A stretch of 64,000 bases of DNA from Siphonodentalium dalli (lineage: Eukaryota; Mollusca; Scaphopoda; Gadilida; Siphonodentaliidae), in NCBI GenBank assembly GCA_032622095.1, contig CP136067.1, positions 174,628,556-174,692,555 of the forward strand, in the 5' to 3' direction. A program made the translations under genes and the position numbers. Shown here piece by piece: positions 9,689-21,352 of the stretch (positions within the stretch are counted from its first letter, which is position 1; the number at the start of each line of letters is the position of its first letter). A model generated the notes under the pieces. The model had not been told where the DNA came from. It worked only from the letters and a program-made list of their open reading frames with translations, and did not search any database.

Positions 9689-11251
9689 GATTTCCGGACA
9701 TGGCAGATTTCAACTACCAGGGTGAGGAGGGATATGGTGATGATTCGGAAGATGAAGTCAAGCGAAAGGTCAAGGTCAACCAACAAATAAATGGTCATGG
9801 CGCAAAGTTTAAACGAGATATTCTGGACTCCATATTCACTAATTTGAACAGAGACTTGCTTATATGCAAGTTGTTCTATTTCTTTTTCTTCGGCGCATTT
9901 GGTTCATTGTTTCCATTGCTGGCAATCTACTTCAAACAATTAGCAATGAATCCATCTCAGAGCGGTATCTTAATAGGATTTAGACCCTTTATAGAGTTTT
10001 GCAGTGCTCCGTTTTGGGGCGGCGTAGCTGACAAATATAAAAAGTGGAAACAATTAATGTTATTCTCACTATTAGCGTGGATTATATTTACTTTAGCAAT
10101 AGCTTTCGTGAAACCTCCGGCTCACTACTGTTACCATGACAACACCACGCACTACCATCTCAGACGACCTGGCGAAGTTGCAATTGATAGAGGCAAACGG
10201 AGCGCCGATAACCAGTTAGTGTATGGTCTGGAACCGGAACCATATCATAGCACATACACATCTGACAATCTAGAAATACCAGACTTCGATCAACTATATA
10301 ATATGAGAATGAAGAGATCACCGAACAGCTTCTCCCCAAAAGCGTTTGACCACCGCAAAGTTTTAAACAAGAATGAAAGCGACGTTGAGGGATTGCTGTA
10401 CACGTCATATAGTACGGTGGTTTACCACGAGGATGACGTAACAGATGTCTTCTTTGTTCTCCTCTTGCTCGTTGTCATCGGTGAATTTTTCAGTGCGCCA
10501 GCTATAACATTTGCTGACAGCGTTACCCTGTCTTACTTAGGAGAAGACACCGATAATTATGGCCAGCAACGTATGTACGGATCGCTGGGTTGGGGTCTGG
10601 CCATGTTTTTCGTTGGTCTTGTCCTCGAAAATTCAAACACATTCCCAGAACACCCTTGTGGCAACCCGAAACTTATTGAGAAAAATTATATGGTCTGTTT
10701 CGCAGTTTTTACTGTATTGATGAGCTGTGCTCTCGTCACTGCGACCCAGTTCCGCTTCATGAAGCAAGGCGGCAAGGAGCTTCAGCTCATGGAATTAGGC
10801 GAAAGGTGGCGAGACAGGGTCACCAGATTTCTTGGTAAGACGAAAAAGACAGACCGGGACCGTCTGGTCGATGATGACGAATATAGCGCTGAATATGGAG
10901 GAGACCGCATGCAACAACCTGTTGATGATGAAAGTTTGAAAATTTCCATTGACAATAAAAATGACGTTGTCGCGGATGCTTTGCACAGCCAAGAAAACGT
11001 CGTGGTGGACGAGAGGCCATTTTTCGAGAAATGGCTAGCAACTGTTAAATTATTAGCCACGTATAAATTCCTGTCTGTTATATTCATCGCGTGGTTCATG
11101 GGATTTGGAATCGGTCTAATATTCACCTTCCTCTTCTGGCATCTTCAAGACCTCGGAGGAGGACCCACGTTATTTGGCGTAGCTTCAGTGATCAACCATG
11201 TGTCTGAACTCTTCGCTTTTTTCTTGTCGTCAAGGCTGTTATATGCATTTG
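9689..11251 (+). CDS. MFSD6: MFSD6-like major facilitator transporter, first coding exon
   Basis: This exon encodes about 517 residues of a multi-pass membrane protein of the MFSD6 branch of the major facilitator superfamily; its substrate is unknown to me. The chosen start is the ATG at 9700 (GGACATGG, a good context), which opens the acidic N-terminus MADFNYQGEEGYGDD. The frame is open upstream, but only from a TTG that lies in the likely intron. Hydrophobic segments fall at about 58-79, 89-112, 119-137, 250-273, 295-310, 330-350, 458-479 and 490-515. Two long hydrophilic loops (138-249 and 351-457) separate them. Family-like blocks are FGAFGSLFPLLAIYFKQL, GFRPFIEFCSAPFWGGVADK and GSLGWGLAMF. 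The exon ends at G|GTAAGT (11251/11252), phase 1. About four expected C-terminal helices are missing and must lie in later exons. Confidence 0.85.
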
Positions 11252-11257
11252 GTAAGT
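11252..11257 (+). promoter_or_regulatory. 5' splice site of the MFSD6-like gene
   Basis: GTAAGT follows the last coding G. Reading through it adds only three codons before a stop. The protein would then lack its last transmembrane helices, so splicing here is strongly preferred. Confidence 0.8.
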
Positions 11258-11265
11258 ACATGTAG

Positions 11266-12240
11266 TACTAGTATATAAACGAAATTCATGGGTGGTAGGG
11301 GACTGTTGCAATCTGAACATTGAATGGTCGCTAAAATCTTCCGTCTCTCTCAACAATACATTGACCTTTTTACTCTCTTTGGTTGTTGGTAATGCTTATT
11401 TCCCTCTATTTATTCCCTTTTATTTCCCTCAATAGATTAACTAAAATGTTTCATGGAAACATTAACTTGTTAGTTATCGATAAATAATTTGATTCTCCCA
11501 GACGGCTATATAGTATACATTGATATAAATATTCAAATTAATTTGTCGAGATTAAGAGCCACCACACGTATAAGCAAACCCCAGTATATATAGGGTCACA
11601 CGCTAACGGTTCGTTCTTGAGCTAATAATTCAACTAGTAGCCTTGGCTGAAAGTCGTATGAATCAGGTAACTACTCGTCGGCGAATATTCAGTTATAAAC
11701 GAGACAATGTTGCCGGGTTTCGCATTCGAACCAAATTATATATACTATTCAATATATATATATATATATATAGATATATATATATATACAATCAATTTCA
11801 TATGAACTACTAGTTCATATCACCTTTCGATAATTTGATTGGTTTGTTGACAAAAAGTGTGTTCCGATTGGCTGAATTGCAGCCGGGGCCGAGCCGTATC
11901 TCTAACTAAATGCAGGTCAAATTCGTGCGCGTCAATCAACGCGATGCCGAAATTCTCGCAATTATAATCTTGAAATATATAGTTTTGGACATTGTTATAC
12001 GATAAATAGAATATGTAATTCGTATTTATCTAATAAACATACGATATAATGTCACAAACTGAGAACAGAATAGCGCACTATATCTTCGAGTGCATATTAT
12101 TTCTGCTAGTTCACCAGGTGTAATTGGGCTTCCGGTGCAATGAAGTGACGTCACATTAACCTTTTGCTGCCGATATCATATAGCTATTTAGTGATTTGTG
12201 TGCGTTTTGGATATCATAATCAATTTATAGGTGTCATATG
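11266..12240. other. Probable intron sequence of the MFSD6-like gene
   Basis: No second exon was recognised. The stretch contains an (AT)n microsatellite at 11750-11790. A 23-bp string (GATAAATAGAATATGTAATT and CGT) occurs near 12000 and again near 12239. Confidence 0.45.
11750..11790. repeat. (AT)n microsatellite
   Basis: Nearly pure TA dinucleotides with a single AGA interruption. Confidence 0.9.
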
Positions 12241-12260
12241 ATAAATAGAATATGTAATTC

Positions 12261-12363
12261 GTGTTTCTCTCATATGATATTTATGAAACTCGTCACGAGC
12301 CGGAGGCTCGAGAAAACTGAAAATTCTTAGACTCGTTTCATAAATATCATATGAGAGAAACAC
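12261..12363. repeat. Foldback hairpin with perfect 29-bp arms
   Basis: The arm 12261-12289 (GTGTTTCTCTCATATGATAT onward) is repeated exactly in inverted orientation at 12335-12363, around a 45-bp loop. No coding content is seen. It is probably a small foldback or MITE relic. Confidence 0.85.
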
Positions 12364-12432
12364 TCATTTCATATCCTCTATATCTTTTCTGTTCACGTAA
12401 TTTTACCTCCAACTATTCATCTTCAGTTACCG

Positions 12433-12447
12433 CCCCCCCCCCCCCCA
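12433..12447. repeat. Poly-C run
   Basis: About 15 consecutive C residues followed by C-rich sequence. The length is likely variable. Confidence 0.8.
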
Positions 12448-12849
12448 CCACCCTCCCCCATAAAAAAGGTCAGAAATCTAAATCAGCTCGATGTATGTGA
12501 TTCCTTGTTTGCCTCCGTACGTTGTTGGGTTGTTGATTAACTGCTTTGTCCATTAATAAGTGAGCACGCAAACAGCTGCTTCGTGCGATAAGACCGATAT
12601 GGTAGACACGTCGTACGCCCTCGGTCAACTATAATTACAAGTACGCTAGATCCTGTATAATTATCGCTTTCACATTTCGAAGGGAATTAGACGATCTTTG
12701 TTCTGTGGGAATTGCCTTTCTTGAATAGAGTGTCCGGAAATTCTTGAATAGATCATTTCGCCCGCTTCAGCAATGTCCAATACGACTCATAACCTGGGAC
12801 CGGATATTCAACTTCCGGATCGGCAGTACTGGCCATCGATTACCGAATG

Positions 12850-13220
12850 CTGCATGGCGTAAACCAAGGCTGCAAATAGCAGGCTAGCATCACCAAATTC
12901 ACCCCCTGTGGACCTCATTCTGCTTAAAACTCATCTTTTGGGAAGTATCTATAGTCTTAAATTAATATTGTTTTAGTTACTTATTACCTTATGGGAAGAT
13001 TCTATATCCCCTAATTGGCAGAAGATAAAATGCATAATCGATGTGACTAATGGGTGAACATAACCGACTTAAACTGGGGAACTTCAATCTGATCCTAAGT
13101 CTCACATAGCATTTGAGGCCTCCGCAGAATGAGGTTCCCACGCTGTGTGGGATAGCGTCACTAAATTCACCCTCTGGGGACCTCATTCTGCAAATGGCAG
13201 ACACACTATTTGCAGGCTTG
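12850..13220. repeat. Pair of ~75-bp direct repeats with an inverted partner
   Basis: The string CACCAAATTCACCCCCTGTG followed by GACCTCATTCTGC near 12890-12922 recurs as a CACTAAATTCACCCTCTGGG version near 13159-13190. The inverted form GCAGAATGAGG lies at about 13121. The arrangement resembles the relic of a TIR element. No ORF is supported. Confidence 0.6.
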
Positions 13221-13257
13221 AAGTATAGACGAAAATGAATGATGAACAATTAAGATA

Positions 13258-13588
13258 TAGAGGATCTTACATGAGTTCCTATTTTATACGGAATTTATCA
13301 ACCGAGTTCACTAAATTCGATTTGAGCCGAGGTTTACCGAGGCTCAAATAGAATTTAGAGGACGAGGTTGATAAATTACGTATAAAATAGGACGAGTGTG
13401 AGATACCTTTTATCACATGATCAAATAAACCCGAAGCAACGCGAAATATTCATCGAAAACAACAATCATAAACTACAGCGATCGCAAGTTATCTGAAGAA
13501 CGCCGTGACGTCATCGCACGCGCTGATATTAAACGTGTCTATTACCGATAATTATGAAACTGCTTTTATGGCCAAATTATGTGATAAA
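13258..13588. mobile_element. Short foldback element, family A, copy 1
   Basis: A ~331-bp element starting TAGAGGATCT and ending ATGTGATAAA. Its first ~170 bp fold back on themselves. The arm with CTATTTTATACGGAATTTAT pairs with the later GATAAATTACGTATAAAATAG arm around a short GAGGTTTACCGA loop. Near-identical copies lie at 35595-35925 and 54171-54500. No coding capacity. Confidence 0.9.
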
Positions 13589-13768
13589 AAGCAATTCCGG
13601 TATGATTAACTGGAACAACACTATTTCGGACGATAAGAAACTCATTCCGGAGTATAATTGCGTCCATTTGAACTAAAAACTGACTTCTCCCTGTTCGGGC
13701 TAAGGACAAACGGCATCGGTGCATTGTATGGTATCTTCACCAGGTTATGACAAATTACCACTGACTTT

Positions 13769-14012
13769 TAACCCTTCCATGACGGGGGCTGGGTTGGTGC
13801 AACATTAAAGATCGTGTGCCGGTGCATTCTCTTATATATGCTAGTCTCCCATAGGGAGCCTCGCACATATAAGAGAATGCATTGGCTTACAAGATTAAGG
13901 TAAATATTGTTAGATCAATGCATTCTCTTATATACGCGAAGCTCCCTATGGGATTGGAATTGCCGCAGGGTTTTTTGCTAAATTTTAGGAAGCGCCAGCC
14001 ATGGAAGGGTTA
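13769..14012. mobile_element. Double-palindrome element with CCCTTCCATG termini, copy 1
   Basis: The outer ends are inverted: AACCCTTCCATG at the left and CATGGAAGGGTTA at the right, preceded by TTAA at the left and followed by a changed TTAT. Inside is one full palindrome built on GCATTCTCTTATATATGC and a second palindrome that stops at its centre (TCCCTATGGGA, ~13950), its right arm gone. The core is the same as in the TTAA-flanked elements at 30141, 48403 and 51397, but in a diverged subfamily. Confidence 0.75.
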
Positions 14013-14446
14013 TACGGAACATACATGAATTGTGGCGTTCCATTAAAAAAGAAAGCGATCGGTTAGTATAAAAGTCCTCTTCTCGGTTAAAAAAAATAGT
14101 TTACCATATTTACCATATAAGTTTAGGTATGTGAGCGCGACTAGAATAAATGATACTCCTTACAAGCTTTGCAGTTACATGTATGGATACAGCCATATAC
14201 TAGTATGTATGACTTTTCATGACTTGCGGTTGAACTATGGTCAACTTCTACTCCATGTCTTCTGTGATGTCCTTAATTGTGTCACTCTGTTGCGGACATG
14301 CTGACATACATACAGACACACATGCACATGTAACCCTTTATATACTAAATACTCATTGGCAAGTACATTTACCACCAATGAATAGGAATTATTCTGCACT
14401 CTCTGTTATCTGATTATATTTCCTGGACATCCCTCCAGATGAATAC

Positions 14447-14675
14447 GCCCTGTCACTAACTCGCAGCCATATTGAATCCACCAGGTCCGGTTCCGTGGTT
14501 TCATAGATTCACCAGTCCCGGTTCCGTTGTTTTAGTGCCACAGGACAAAGTTTTGGAGTAGCATTTCCATATATGGAACTTTTGAATTATTCATGACTTC
14601 CATATATGGAAAGCTAAGTGAAACAACGGAACGGGACCTGGTGGGTCCAATATGGCCGCGAGTGACAGGGTGTAT
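14447..14675. mobile_element. TIR element, family D, copy 1
   Basis: The left end GCCCTGTCACTAACTCGCAG and the right end GCGAGTGACAGGGT are long inverted repeats (about 45 bp with mismatches) that also include CCACCAGGTCCGGTTCCG. The centre carries two CCATATATGGAA palindromes. A second copy lies at 57009-57240. Related CCATATATGGAA blocks also occur inside the 19.3-22.7 kb array. Confidence 0.8.
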
Positions 14676-14894
14676 AATAGACTAGTCCAGTATATATATA
14701 CGTTAATAACTGAATTGGAGAATCAATTTAGTCTACAAAAATGGTGCTTATATTCACAGTATTATTACCCGGCTGTTGGGTAATTCCGAGTATGTGCCTG
14801 CTGCCATTTTACAGGCACATCACTAGAGCGACTTATGCTTACCAAACAATCAGGTCCCTATTTCTCGTCTAGGTGGGACGAAGCGAGTACAGTA

Positions 14895-15045
14895 TAAGTA
14901 ACCTTGCAAACGGGTCACGACCTGGCGCGAGATTTGAACAGCGTGCGGCTCTACAGCACACACACATCCGACCAAGCCACGGTTGGGGGAGACGATAGTC
15001 CCCCGGCGGGCGCGAACTCATGCCGATGCGTTAACATGATTACAA
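14895..15045 (-). repeat. GC-rich island, possibly a tRNA-derived SINE relic
   Basis: This is the most GC-rich patch of the region, with a hairpin GGGGGAGACGATAGTCCCCC at about 14986-15005. On the minus strand, strings such as GAGTTCGCGCC and GCTGTTCAAATCTC resemble B-box-like T-arm sequence. No complete cloverleaf can be drawn. A 65-codon open frame on the plus strand is not recognisable. Confidence 0.25.
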
Positions 15046-15597
15046 AAACTTGGCTACCAAATACCATAAATATAGAAAACTTGTTGTATAGAAAGGGTTA
15101 ACCGCCGCGTTCGTGAAATCGTGGGTACATGTACTGTGTTAACGATTTCCCATTGGTCTTGTTATATAATTGGAATGACGGGTCGCCTTTATTAACGAGC
15201 TTTCGATTGATCTGAGTGTCTTCGCATGACAGCCGTAATTATGCTGGTGCCTTAATATGATTACCAACGAACCGATATGTATTGGTCCACCATACATGAA
15301 GCGTCAATATGTGTGAGTCGGCTGATGGTGTTCGTTTCCAGCCTCCCGCACCAGTACCACTCAGCTCCATTATGTCTCAGGTACTGTTATACACACACCG
15401 ATGCAGTCCAAACAAGACTTAATCCCAGCTAGCCTGTTTATTACGCCCTCTTAGAGTGTATATTGGCAAGTATATCTATCCCTGTCGTAGGAGATGATGG
15501 ACTAAAGTGATTAAAAACGCACTCAGTATTTTGCGTACTTGAACCATGTAACGAAGACCAACACACACAATTACGTATTAAAGCTCCAGTATATTGT

Positions 15598-15668
15598 ATA
15601 TATAATATATGCCTAATAATATGATATTGAGGGCATTACCATTTCTAACTATGGTTTTCTTGTTCACA
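15598..15668. repeat. Diverged copy of the 113-bp unit at 40494
   Basis: The blocks TATATAATATATG and GCATTACCATTTCTAACTAT followed by GGTTTTCTTG match the tandem unit at 40494-40719 in the same order. Confidence 0.6.
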
Positions 15669-15684
15669 TACTGTCATTTGTATG

Positions 15685-15720
15685 TGTGAATGAATGAATG
15701 CTTTATTGCGACGACCCAAA
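15685..15720 (-). repeat. Minus-strand non-LTR retroposon 3' tail
   Basis: On the minus strand this reads GTCGCAATAAAGCATTCATT with a short ATTC microsatellite. A polyadenylation signal followed by short tandem repeats is typical of CR1/L2-type 3' ends. Upstream element sequence was not recognised. Confidence 0.45.
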
Positions 15721-15769
15721 CTAATGAGTAACATGCAAAACATATATACAATATTTTATATACAATATA

Positions 15770-16270
15770 TACATGATCAAAATGAGACCCCTCCCTACAA
15801 ACGTGTAGTTTGTTCTTCTTTTTTTTTCCTTGTTCCTTATTTTGTTCTTTTAAAAATCGTGTAATTACATAAGTTATATTCTTCCTTATGTTTTCAATGT
15901 CATTTTGATTATCAGTTTGAATTATTGACCATGCAATGAGCTAATTCAGCTGCCTTCCACAAGGTATATAATTAATTGAAATTAAGAAACTTCTCTAAAG
16001 GCGATTTTTAGGAAAATAGAGAGTTGTTTCAAACGAGAGATATTTTCTATTGACAAGAGCCCATGAAACTTTTCGCGCGAAGGATTTTCCCAGTAATATT
16101 TTGGGATATAGCGCTCTCGTAGACATTTATATTTGTGTCGTATCATGCATAAGCTTATTGCCGCTCATGTGAATGCAGATATACAAGGATGCACACAAGG
16201 ACCAGGGATCACCTATACGTTCGGAACCACAACAGTGGATTTAATTACAACTGTAAATAAAATAATTATT
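15770..16270. other. Non-coding stretch, nothing recognised
   Basis: AT-rich, with no supported gene or repeat copy. Confidence 0.45.
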
Positions 16271-16590
16271 AGCACATATTTTCTACCAATCAGCGACTGA
16301 GCCGGTCGCTTTCTGCATTGGCAATTCTGTGTTCACCCTAATGTTAAAATCCGCGAATACATTCAGTATTAATTTGCATATTTTCAAACAACGTTTTAGA
16401 AATGTTGTCAAATCAAAATGCACTGAAGGTTTCGATTTATGCGATGTTGTAAATTCGTCCAGGATTACAACACAGTTATTCATTTTGCTTGACATGTGCT
16501 CAATAGTCTATAGCCACACTTTTATTTACACCGATCACAATGAAACTTTCAATATTTTTGAATGTTCCATTAAACGGACATGGCTCATTT
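16271..16590. repeat. Family C repeat, dispersed copy
   Basis: It starts with ATTTTCTACCAATCAGCGAC and continues through the GCATT-GAATTCT, TTCACC, CAGTGTTAA and TTGTCAAATC blocks seen at 20399, 22759 and 33848. It is an older, diverged copy of the ~1.1-kb unit that forms the array at 19.3-23.1 kb. Confidence 0.65.
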
Positions 16591-16880
16591 GAACCTCCAA
16601 TTTTTTGTCTACGTAATTTGGAGCGACGGATACGATAGGTCGATAAATAAACTATTGATATACCGTCTTCATATGCTCTGAAAAACACTTACCAAAGTCA
16701 CAGCCATTTTTCACCAATTTTCAAATTTGCGTCAGAATTAAGACAAACGCTCTTTATTGCTACTATACAAGGAATAGACTACCACAGAACGCTCTTTTCT
16801 GTTCCATGTCGTGCAAATGGCTGTTTTGTGTTTGGGACCAAAGCACCGTAATCACAGTTGTATTTTTCATTACTTCACTC
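16575..16880 (+). repeat. Family G repeat, copy 1
   Basis: It contains ACGGACATGGCTCATTTGAA, TACGATAGGTCGATAAATAA and GTTCCATGTCGTGCAAATGG in this order. An inverted copy lies at 31170-31450, and more decayed copies lie at 46.3-47.0 kb. Open frames inside it differ between copies and are not called as genes. Confidence 0.75.
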
Positions 16881-16890
16881 TTTAAAAAAA

Positions 16891-16960
16891 CTTCTTCAAA
16901 TATTTCCGTTATTTCGTCAAAAACACTTCTTCAAATATTTCCGTTATTTCGTCAAAAACA
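16891..16960. repeat. 35-bp tandem duplication
   Basis: Two exact 35-bp units (CTTCTTCAAATATTTCCGTT onward), followed by the first 7 bases of a third. Confidence 0.9.
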
Positions 16961-16989
16961 CTTCTTCTCATACAAATGGCCGTTATTTA

Positions 16990-17550
16990 GTAAAGGTACA
17001 TTCTTTATAGAGTTATTACCCTTCAGATTCGATATGAAGGTAACATGTAGGATTATCTATATATGTCGTGATTTAGTGGACAATCTCAAGCTCACGTACC
17101 ACGCGTGGTCGGATTGACCATTAATTAATTAATGAAAATTTAGGTACGGATTGTCCATTTATAAATGGCCAATCCTTATAGAATTGCCTGCATATTCCCC
17201 ACGTCGGTAGAGTCGCTGTGCACTAAAAGAGCAGTTCCGAACATGTATAGATTTCCTTCGGTGATCTTAGCTTTGACAAAAGATTTCTACACCATCTTCT
17301 CTGGAAAAATGATCAGAAATTAAAAACGCATCTAGGTTTTTTTTTTAGAGCAAGGCCATCCCTAACAATTACATAAATACGAGAAATATTCCGACTGAAC
17401 TTAAATTTAGGGCTGAAAAACGTCACCCTTCGTTATCATTTGCCATGCTGTTTTCTTGCAAAAAAAAAACTGACTTGAGGGAAAGTTTCAGAAACATAAC
17501 GATAAGATATCATACGTATTGGGCGAAAAACATCGACCAAATTATAAAAC
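16990..17550. other. Non-coding stretch, nothing recognised
   Basis: AT-rich with short poly-T and poly-A runs near 17339 and 17461. No supported feature. Confidence 0.45.
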
Positions 17551-17555
17551 CCACC

Positions 17556-18370
17556 GAACTAGGTTTTAGTAAAACCTGGGATAGGGTGGTTTTACTTTGA
17601 TGTTTTTTCAAAGTATATTTAAAGGTATATTTTTAGACGAGATCGACGCATGTTAAGCATAAATGAGATATAGCTAACCGTCTCCTGGTGATTCATATGT
17701 GACCCGCCATAGCAAATCCAGTCGTAAGTCGGGAATTATTTTACCCTGTGCCAATGCATTCTCTTATATATAAGAGAATGCATTGGCCTAACAATTTTTT
17801 TTCATTTTTTTTAAATAAATGTTTCTTACAATTTTTAGGAAATAAAATAAAAAAACATCCATTACCCTGCAGGGAGCCCCACACATATATAGAAGCATAT
17901 AGAAGAGTGTCGTCTGCTCATGTTTGTCTGGGACTCTGTATGGGTGAAATTATAAAATTGTTAAAGAATACAAGAAAAAATTATTAAAATTGTAAAATAT
18001 TGTTAGGCCAATGCATTCTCTTATATATGCGAGGCGACCTATGGTCGACTCGCATATATAAGAGAATGCATTGGCACAGGGTAAAAAAAATCCCGACTTC
18101 CGACTGGATTTGATATGGCGGGTCACATATAGCCAATTCACCACAAACAATTAATGATATTATCATAACATTATCACGCCAATAAAACCTAGTTTTAATT
18201 GAGATTGAATTTCACAAACTAAAACTGAGTTTATCACACAACGGGGTTTAACTACACTAAAACTTAGTTTTACCCCCATAAAACCTAGTTTTTACTACTG
18301 TAAGTTTTACTCCTACTAAACCCTAGTTTAAACTAGAGTAAAATCAGGTCTAGAATAAAACCTAGTCGAA
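17556..18370. repeat. AAACCTAGTTTTA-rich stretch split by a composite element
   Basis: Variants of the palindromic motif AAACCTAGTTTTA recur at 17556-17620 and at least six times in 18184-18365, in both orientations. The composite element 17699-18126 sits between the two parts. Confidence 0.55.
17699..18126. mobile_element. Double-palindrome element with GTGACCCGCC termini, copy 1
   Basis: The outer ends GTGACCCGCCATAGCAAATC and GATATGGCGGGTCAC are inverted repeats that run on into CCAGTCGTAAGTCGGG-type sequence. ATAT lies on both sides, so a TA-type target is possible but ambiguous. Inside are two palindromes based on GCCAATGCATTCTCTTATAT. The second (18007-18075) is the full 69 bp. The first (17750-17787) has collapsed to a perfect 38-bp palindrome that lacks the 31-bp centre. 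Confidence 0.85.
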
Positions 18371-18410
18371 ACCATATAGATGCTTATTCGGACCTAGTCG
18401 AACAGTGGCG

Positions 18411-18575
18411 TTCGGCTGCCGATCGGTTATATGTACCTTACACCGGATGTGATTTACGTATACGGCTGCCGATCGGTTATATGTACCTCACACCGGATGT
18501 AGCTGACGTATATGGCTCCTGTTCGGCTATATGTACCTCACATCGGATGTGGTTGACGTATACGGCTGCCGGTCG
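18411..18575. repeat. 50-bp tandem repeat, about 3.2 units
   Basis: The unit GGCTGCCGATCGGTTATATG, TACCTCACACCGGATGT and a TGACGTATAC tail repeats with an exact 50-bp period (starts near 18413, 18463, 18513 and 18563). Substitutions are few. Confidence 0.9.
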
Positions 18576-18902
18576 CTGACAGAAACTTTCTCTCGGGCAA
18601 TGATTTGAATAATACAGCTGATCTAGTGCTTATCGTCGAACCATTGTACTGCGGATACCCTTGGGAACTCATTGTGAATGGTAGATCAGGGATCAATATC
18701 GATATCGATTAGTCATATAGTCCCGCGTGTGAACTCGTGAGATTCTCGGTGGAAATCGAGCGTAACTATATATGTCCCGATTGGTTTTAATGGCGCACTT
18801 ATATATACGCAGTAATAGCTTCTCGACCATAAAAACCATTTTACATCAATGCTTGAGAATTGTCCTGTCCATGGCTGCCAATCAAGTATAATTATGAGCA
18901 AA
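18576..18902. other. Non-coding stretch, nothing recognised
   Basis: No supported feature; it probably belongs to the flank of the family C array. Confidence 0.4.
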
Positions 18903-19320
18903 TAAGGGTACATTCATATACACTGGCAAGTTTGCACGGTATGGTTTGCAGGCATTTTGTCGTAGAAAACGATATGGTGCCAGAATATGAACGGAAGCAA
19001 CCATATAAGATGCATCATGCATATGTACAACGTGCGAAGTAAAAGCCTGTAGTTCCACATGTAGCGATGCTGTCGGAATTTGCCTGTAAATAGCGTGCAA
19101 TTATCTCGCAAGAATAAATAATACAGGTATTTGAAGGCAAATTACAGTAGCACCGATACAAGTGGAACTACATCAATTTTACTTCTCATATCGTTAGCTT
19201 TGGTAGAGATGCATGTTATGTGCATGTTTCCGTTCATATTCTGGCACCATGTGGTTTTCTATAACGCAATGCCCGCAAAAACATACCGTGTAAACTTGCC
19301 GTAGTATGAACGTACCCTAA
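18903..19320. mobile_element. Harbinger-like MITE, family E, copy 1
   Basis: The element spans 18906-19317 (412 bp). The left end GGGTACATTCATATACACTG and the reverse complement of the right end (GGGTACGTTCATACTACGGC) form inverted repeats that extend, with mismatches, for about 90 bp. TAA lies on both sides (18903-18905 and 19318-19320). A 3-bp TWA duplication with GG-starting termini is the PIF/Harbinger signature. It encodes no transposase. A second copy lies at 51836-52241. Confidence 0.85.
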
Positions 19321-20398
19321 GCGAATGAGCTGATCGCTTGCTACATTGAGAATACTTTGTTTACCATAAATTGTATATCCGCACATACTTTCAGTGTTAA
19401 ATTGCCTACGTTCAAACAAGTTTTTAGTTGTCAAATCTTAACATACTGAGTTGTCGATTTGTGCAATACTGTTGGAAATCCATCAATGATTATGACACGT
19501 TTCTTCATTTTACATTTATGTCGTCATATATTTCACAATTGAAGGCATAAAAAATGTATGATCTCGGGTGTATTATTGATATCAGCAGCACGGTAAAACT
19601 AATTAAATCTTTTTGTTGACGCCTTGTCGCCTAGCAACCGTAAGCTCCTCCCACTAATGCCTATGTGTGGTAAGCTCACATATTTTATGGCAGTAGTGTG
19701 TAAATACTCATGTTTAAAATTACATAAAATAACAGGAACGAACATGCGCCCATATCCTTGGGAAACCGATTGATTGCAATTAAGTTTCATGTTTTATGGG
19801 CCATGTACAGCTTTTGAATATTCATGAATTAAATATATGGAAATCGTGAATATTCAAACTCCATATATGGAATGCTACTCCAAAACTTTGATCTGTAGCA
19901 CTTAAACCGCGGAATAGCGGCTTGATGAATCCAATAGTCATCTCGCTCATTGTATATGTGGCGCTGTTAACTCACAGCATAATGCCTGAACTACATGCAT
20001 AATGCATGCAAGTAATTTTTCACCAGGTGGTAACAGAACGGCCGAGCATGAAGATGAAATTCGTGTTTTCAATTATTCATTGTGCCGGTTGTGGAGAATC
20101 CGTGTATAGACTCGTGTTAATAGTCAGGGGAACCGGAATGGAAGCCAGTTGATTGGGATCATTATTTTCACGTATAAGATCGATCAATGAAACCTCTTTA
20201 GAAGTATTGATCGTCGGAAGAATGTCTCGTGTGAACGTCAACGCTCAAATACACGAAACCACTAAATATTATGGAATTCATGAATATTCAAAAGCTCCAT
20301 ATATGGAACGCACCTCCAGAACTTTCAACTGTAGCACTGAATGCGCGGATGAATCCTATATGGCCGCGACATCGAAATAATGCTTATCAAGTAATTAT
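19321..20398. repeat. Family C array, unit 1
   Basis: First of a tandem array with a period of about 1.1 kb. It runs from GCGAATGAGCTGATCGCTTG through TAAGCTCCTCCCACTAATGC and AACTCCATATATGGAATGCT to the CGCGAC near 20371. Its stretch CACTAAATATTATGG (near 20261-20275) is the uninterrupted version of the site that holds the Harbinger-like element in unit 2. Confidence 0.8.
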
Positions 20399-21352
20399 TA
20401 GCATATATTTTCTACCAATCAGCGACTGAGTCGGTCGCTTGCTGCATTGAGAATTCTTTGTTCACCATAAAGTTTATATTCGAGCATACTTTCAGTGTTT
20501 AATTGCCCACTTTCAAACAACTGTTTAGTTTTCAAATCATAGTTTACTGAAATGTTTATTTGTGCAATCATGTTGGAAATTCATGAATGATTATAAAACA
20601 TATTTTTCATTTTGCGGGACAGTCGCCATATATTTCACAATTGAAGACAAAAAAGAACGTATGATATTGGGTGTATTATTGATATCAGCAGCACGGTAAA
20701 ACTAATTAAACTCTTGTTGTTAATGCCTTGTCGACTAGCAACCGTAAGCTCCTCCCACTAATGCATATTTGTGGAAAGCTCACATATTTTTATGGCAGCA
20801 GTGTGTAAATACTCATGTTTAAAATAGCATAAAATAACAGGAACGAACATGCGCCCATATCCTTGGGAAACCGGTTGATTGAAATTCAGTTTCATGTTTT
20901 ATGGACCATGTACAGCTTTTGAATATTCAAACTCCATATATGGAATGCTACTCCAAAACTTTGACCTGTAGCACTTAAACCGCGGAATGGGGGCTTGCTG
21001 AATCCAATAGGGTAGCTACTCAGTCATCTCGCTTATTGTATATGTGGCGCTGTATAACTCACAGCATAATGCCTGAACTACATGCATAATGCATGCAAGT
21101 AATTTTTCACCAGGTGGTAACAGAACGGCCGAGCATGAAAATGAAATTCTTGTTTTCAATTATTCATTGTGCCGGTTGTGGAGAACCCGTGTATAGACTC
21201 GTGTTAATAGTCAGGGGAACCGGAATGGAAGCCAGTTGATTGGGATCATTATTTTCACGTATAAGATCGATCGATGAAACCTCTTTAGAAGTATCGATCG
21301 CCGGAAGAAGGGCTCGTGTGAACGTCAACGCTCAAACGCACGAAACCACTAA
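20399..21352. repeat. Family C array, unit 2 (left part)
   Basis: About 90% identical to unit 1 by eye, in the same order. It is interrupted at CCACTAA (21350) by the Harbinger-like element, and the unit resumes at 22613. Confidence 0.85.

Noticed and set aside
9661-9699. Upstream extension of the MFSD6-like protein from a TTG codon
   Set aside because: The stretch ends in a likely splice acceptor and the ATG at 9700 has good context; animal genes rarely start at TTG.
16806-17117. 103-codon frame in family G and the 35-bp repeat
   Set aside because: The frame is not conserved in the inverted copy at 31.2-31.5 kb or in the 46-kb copies.
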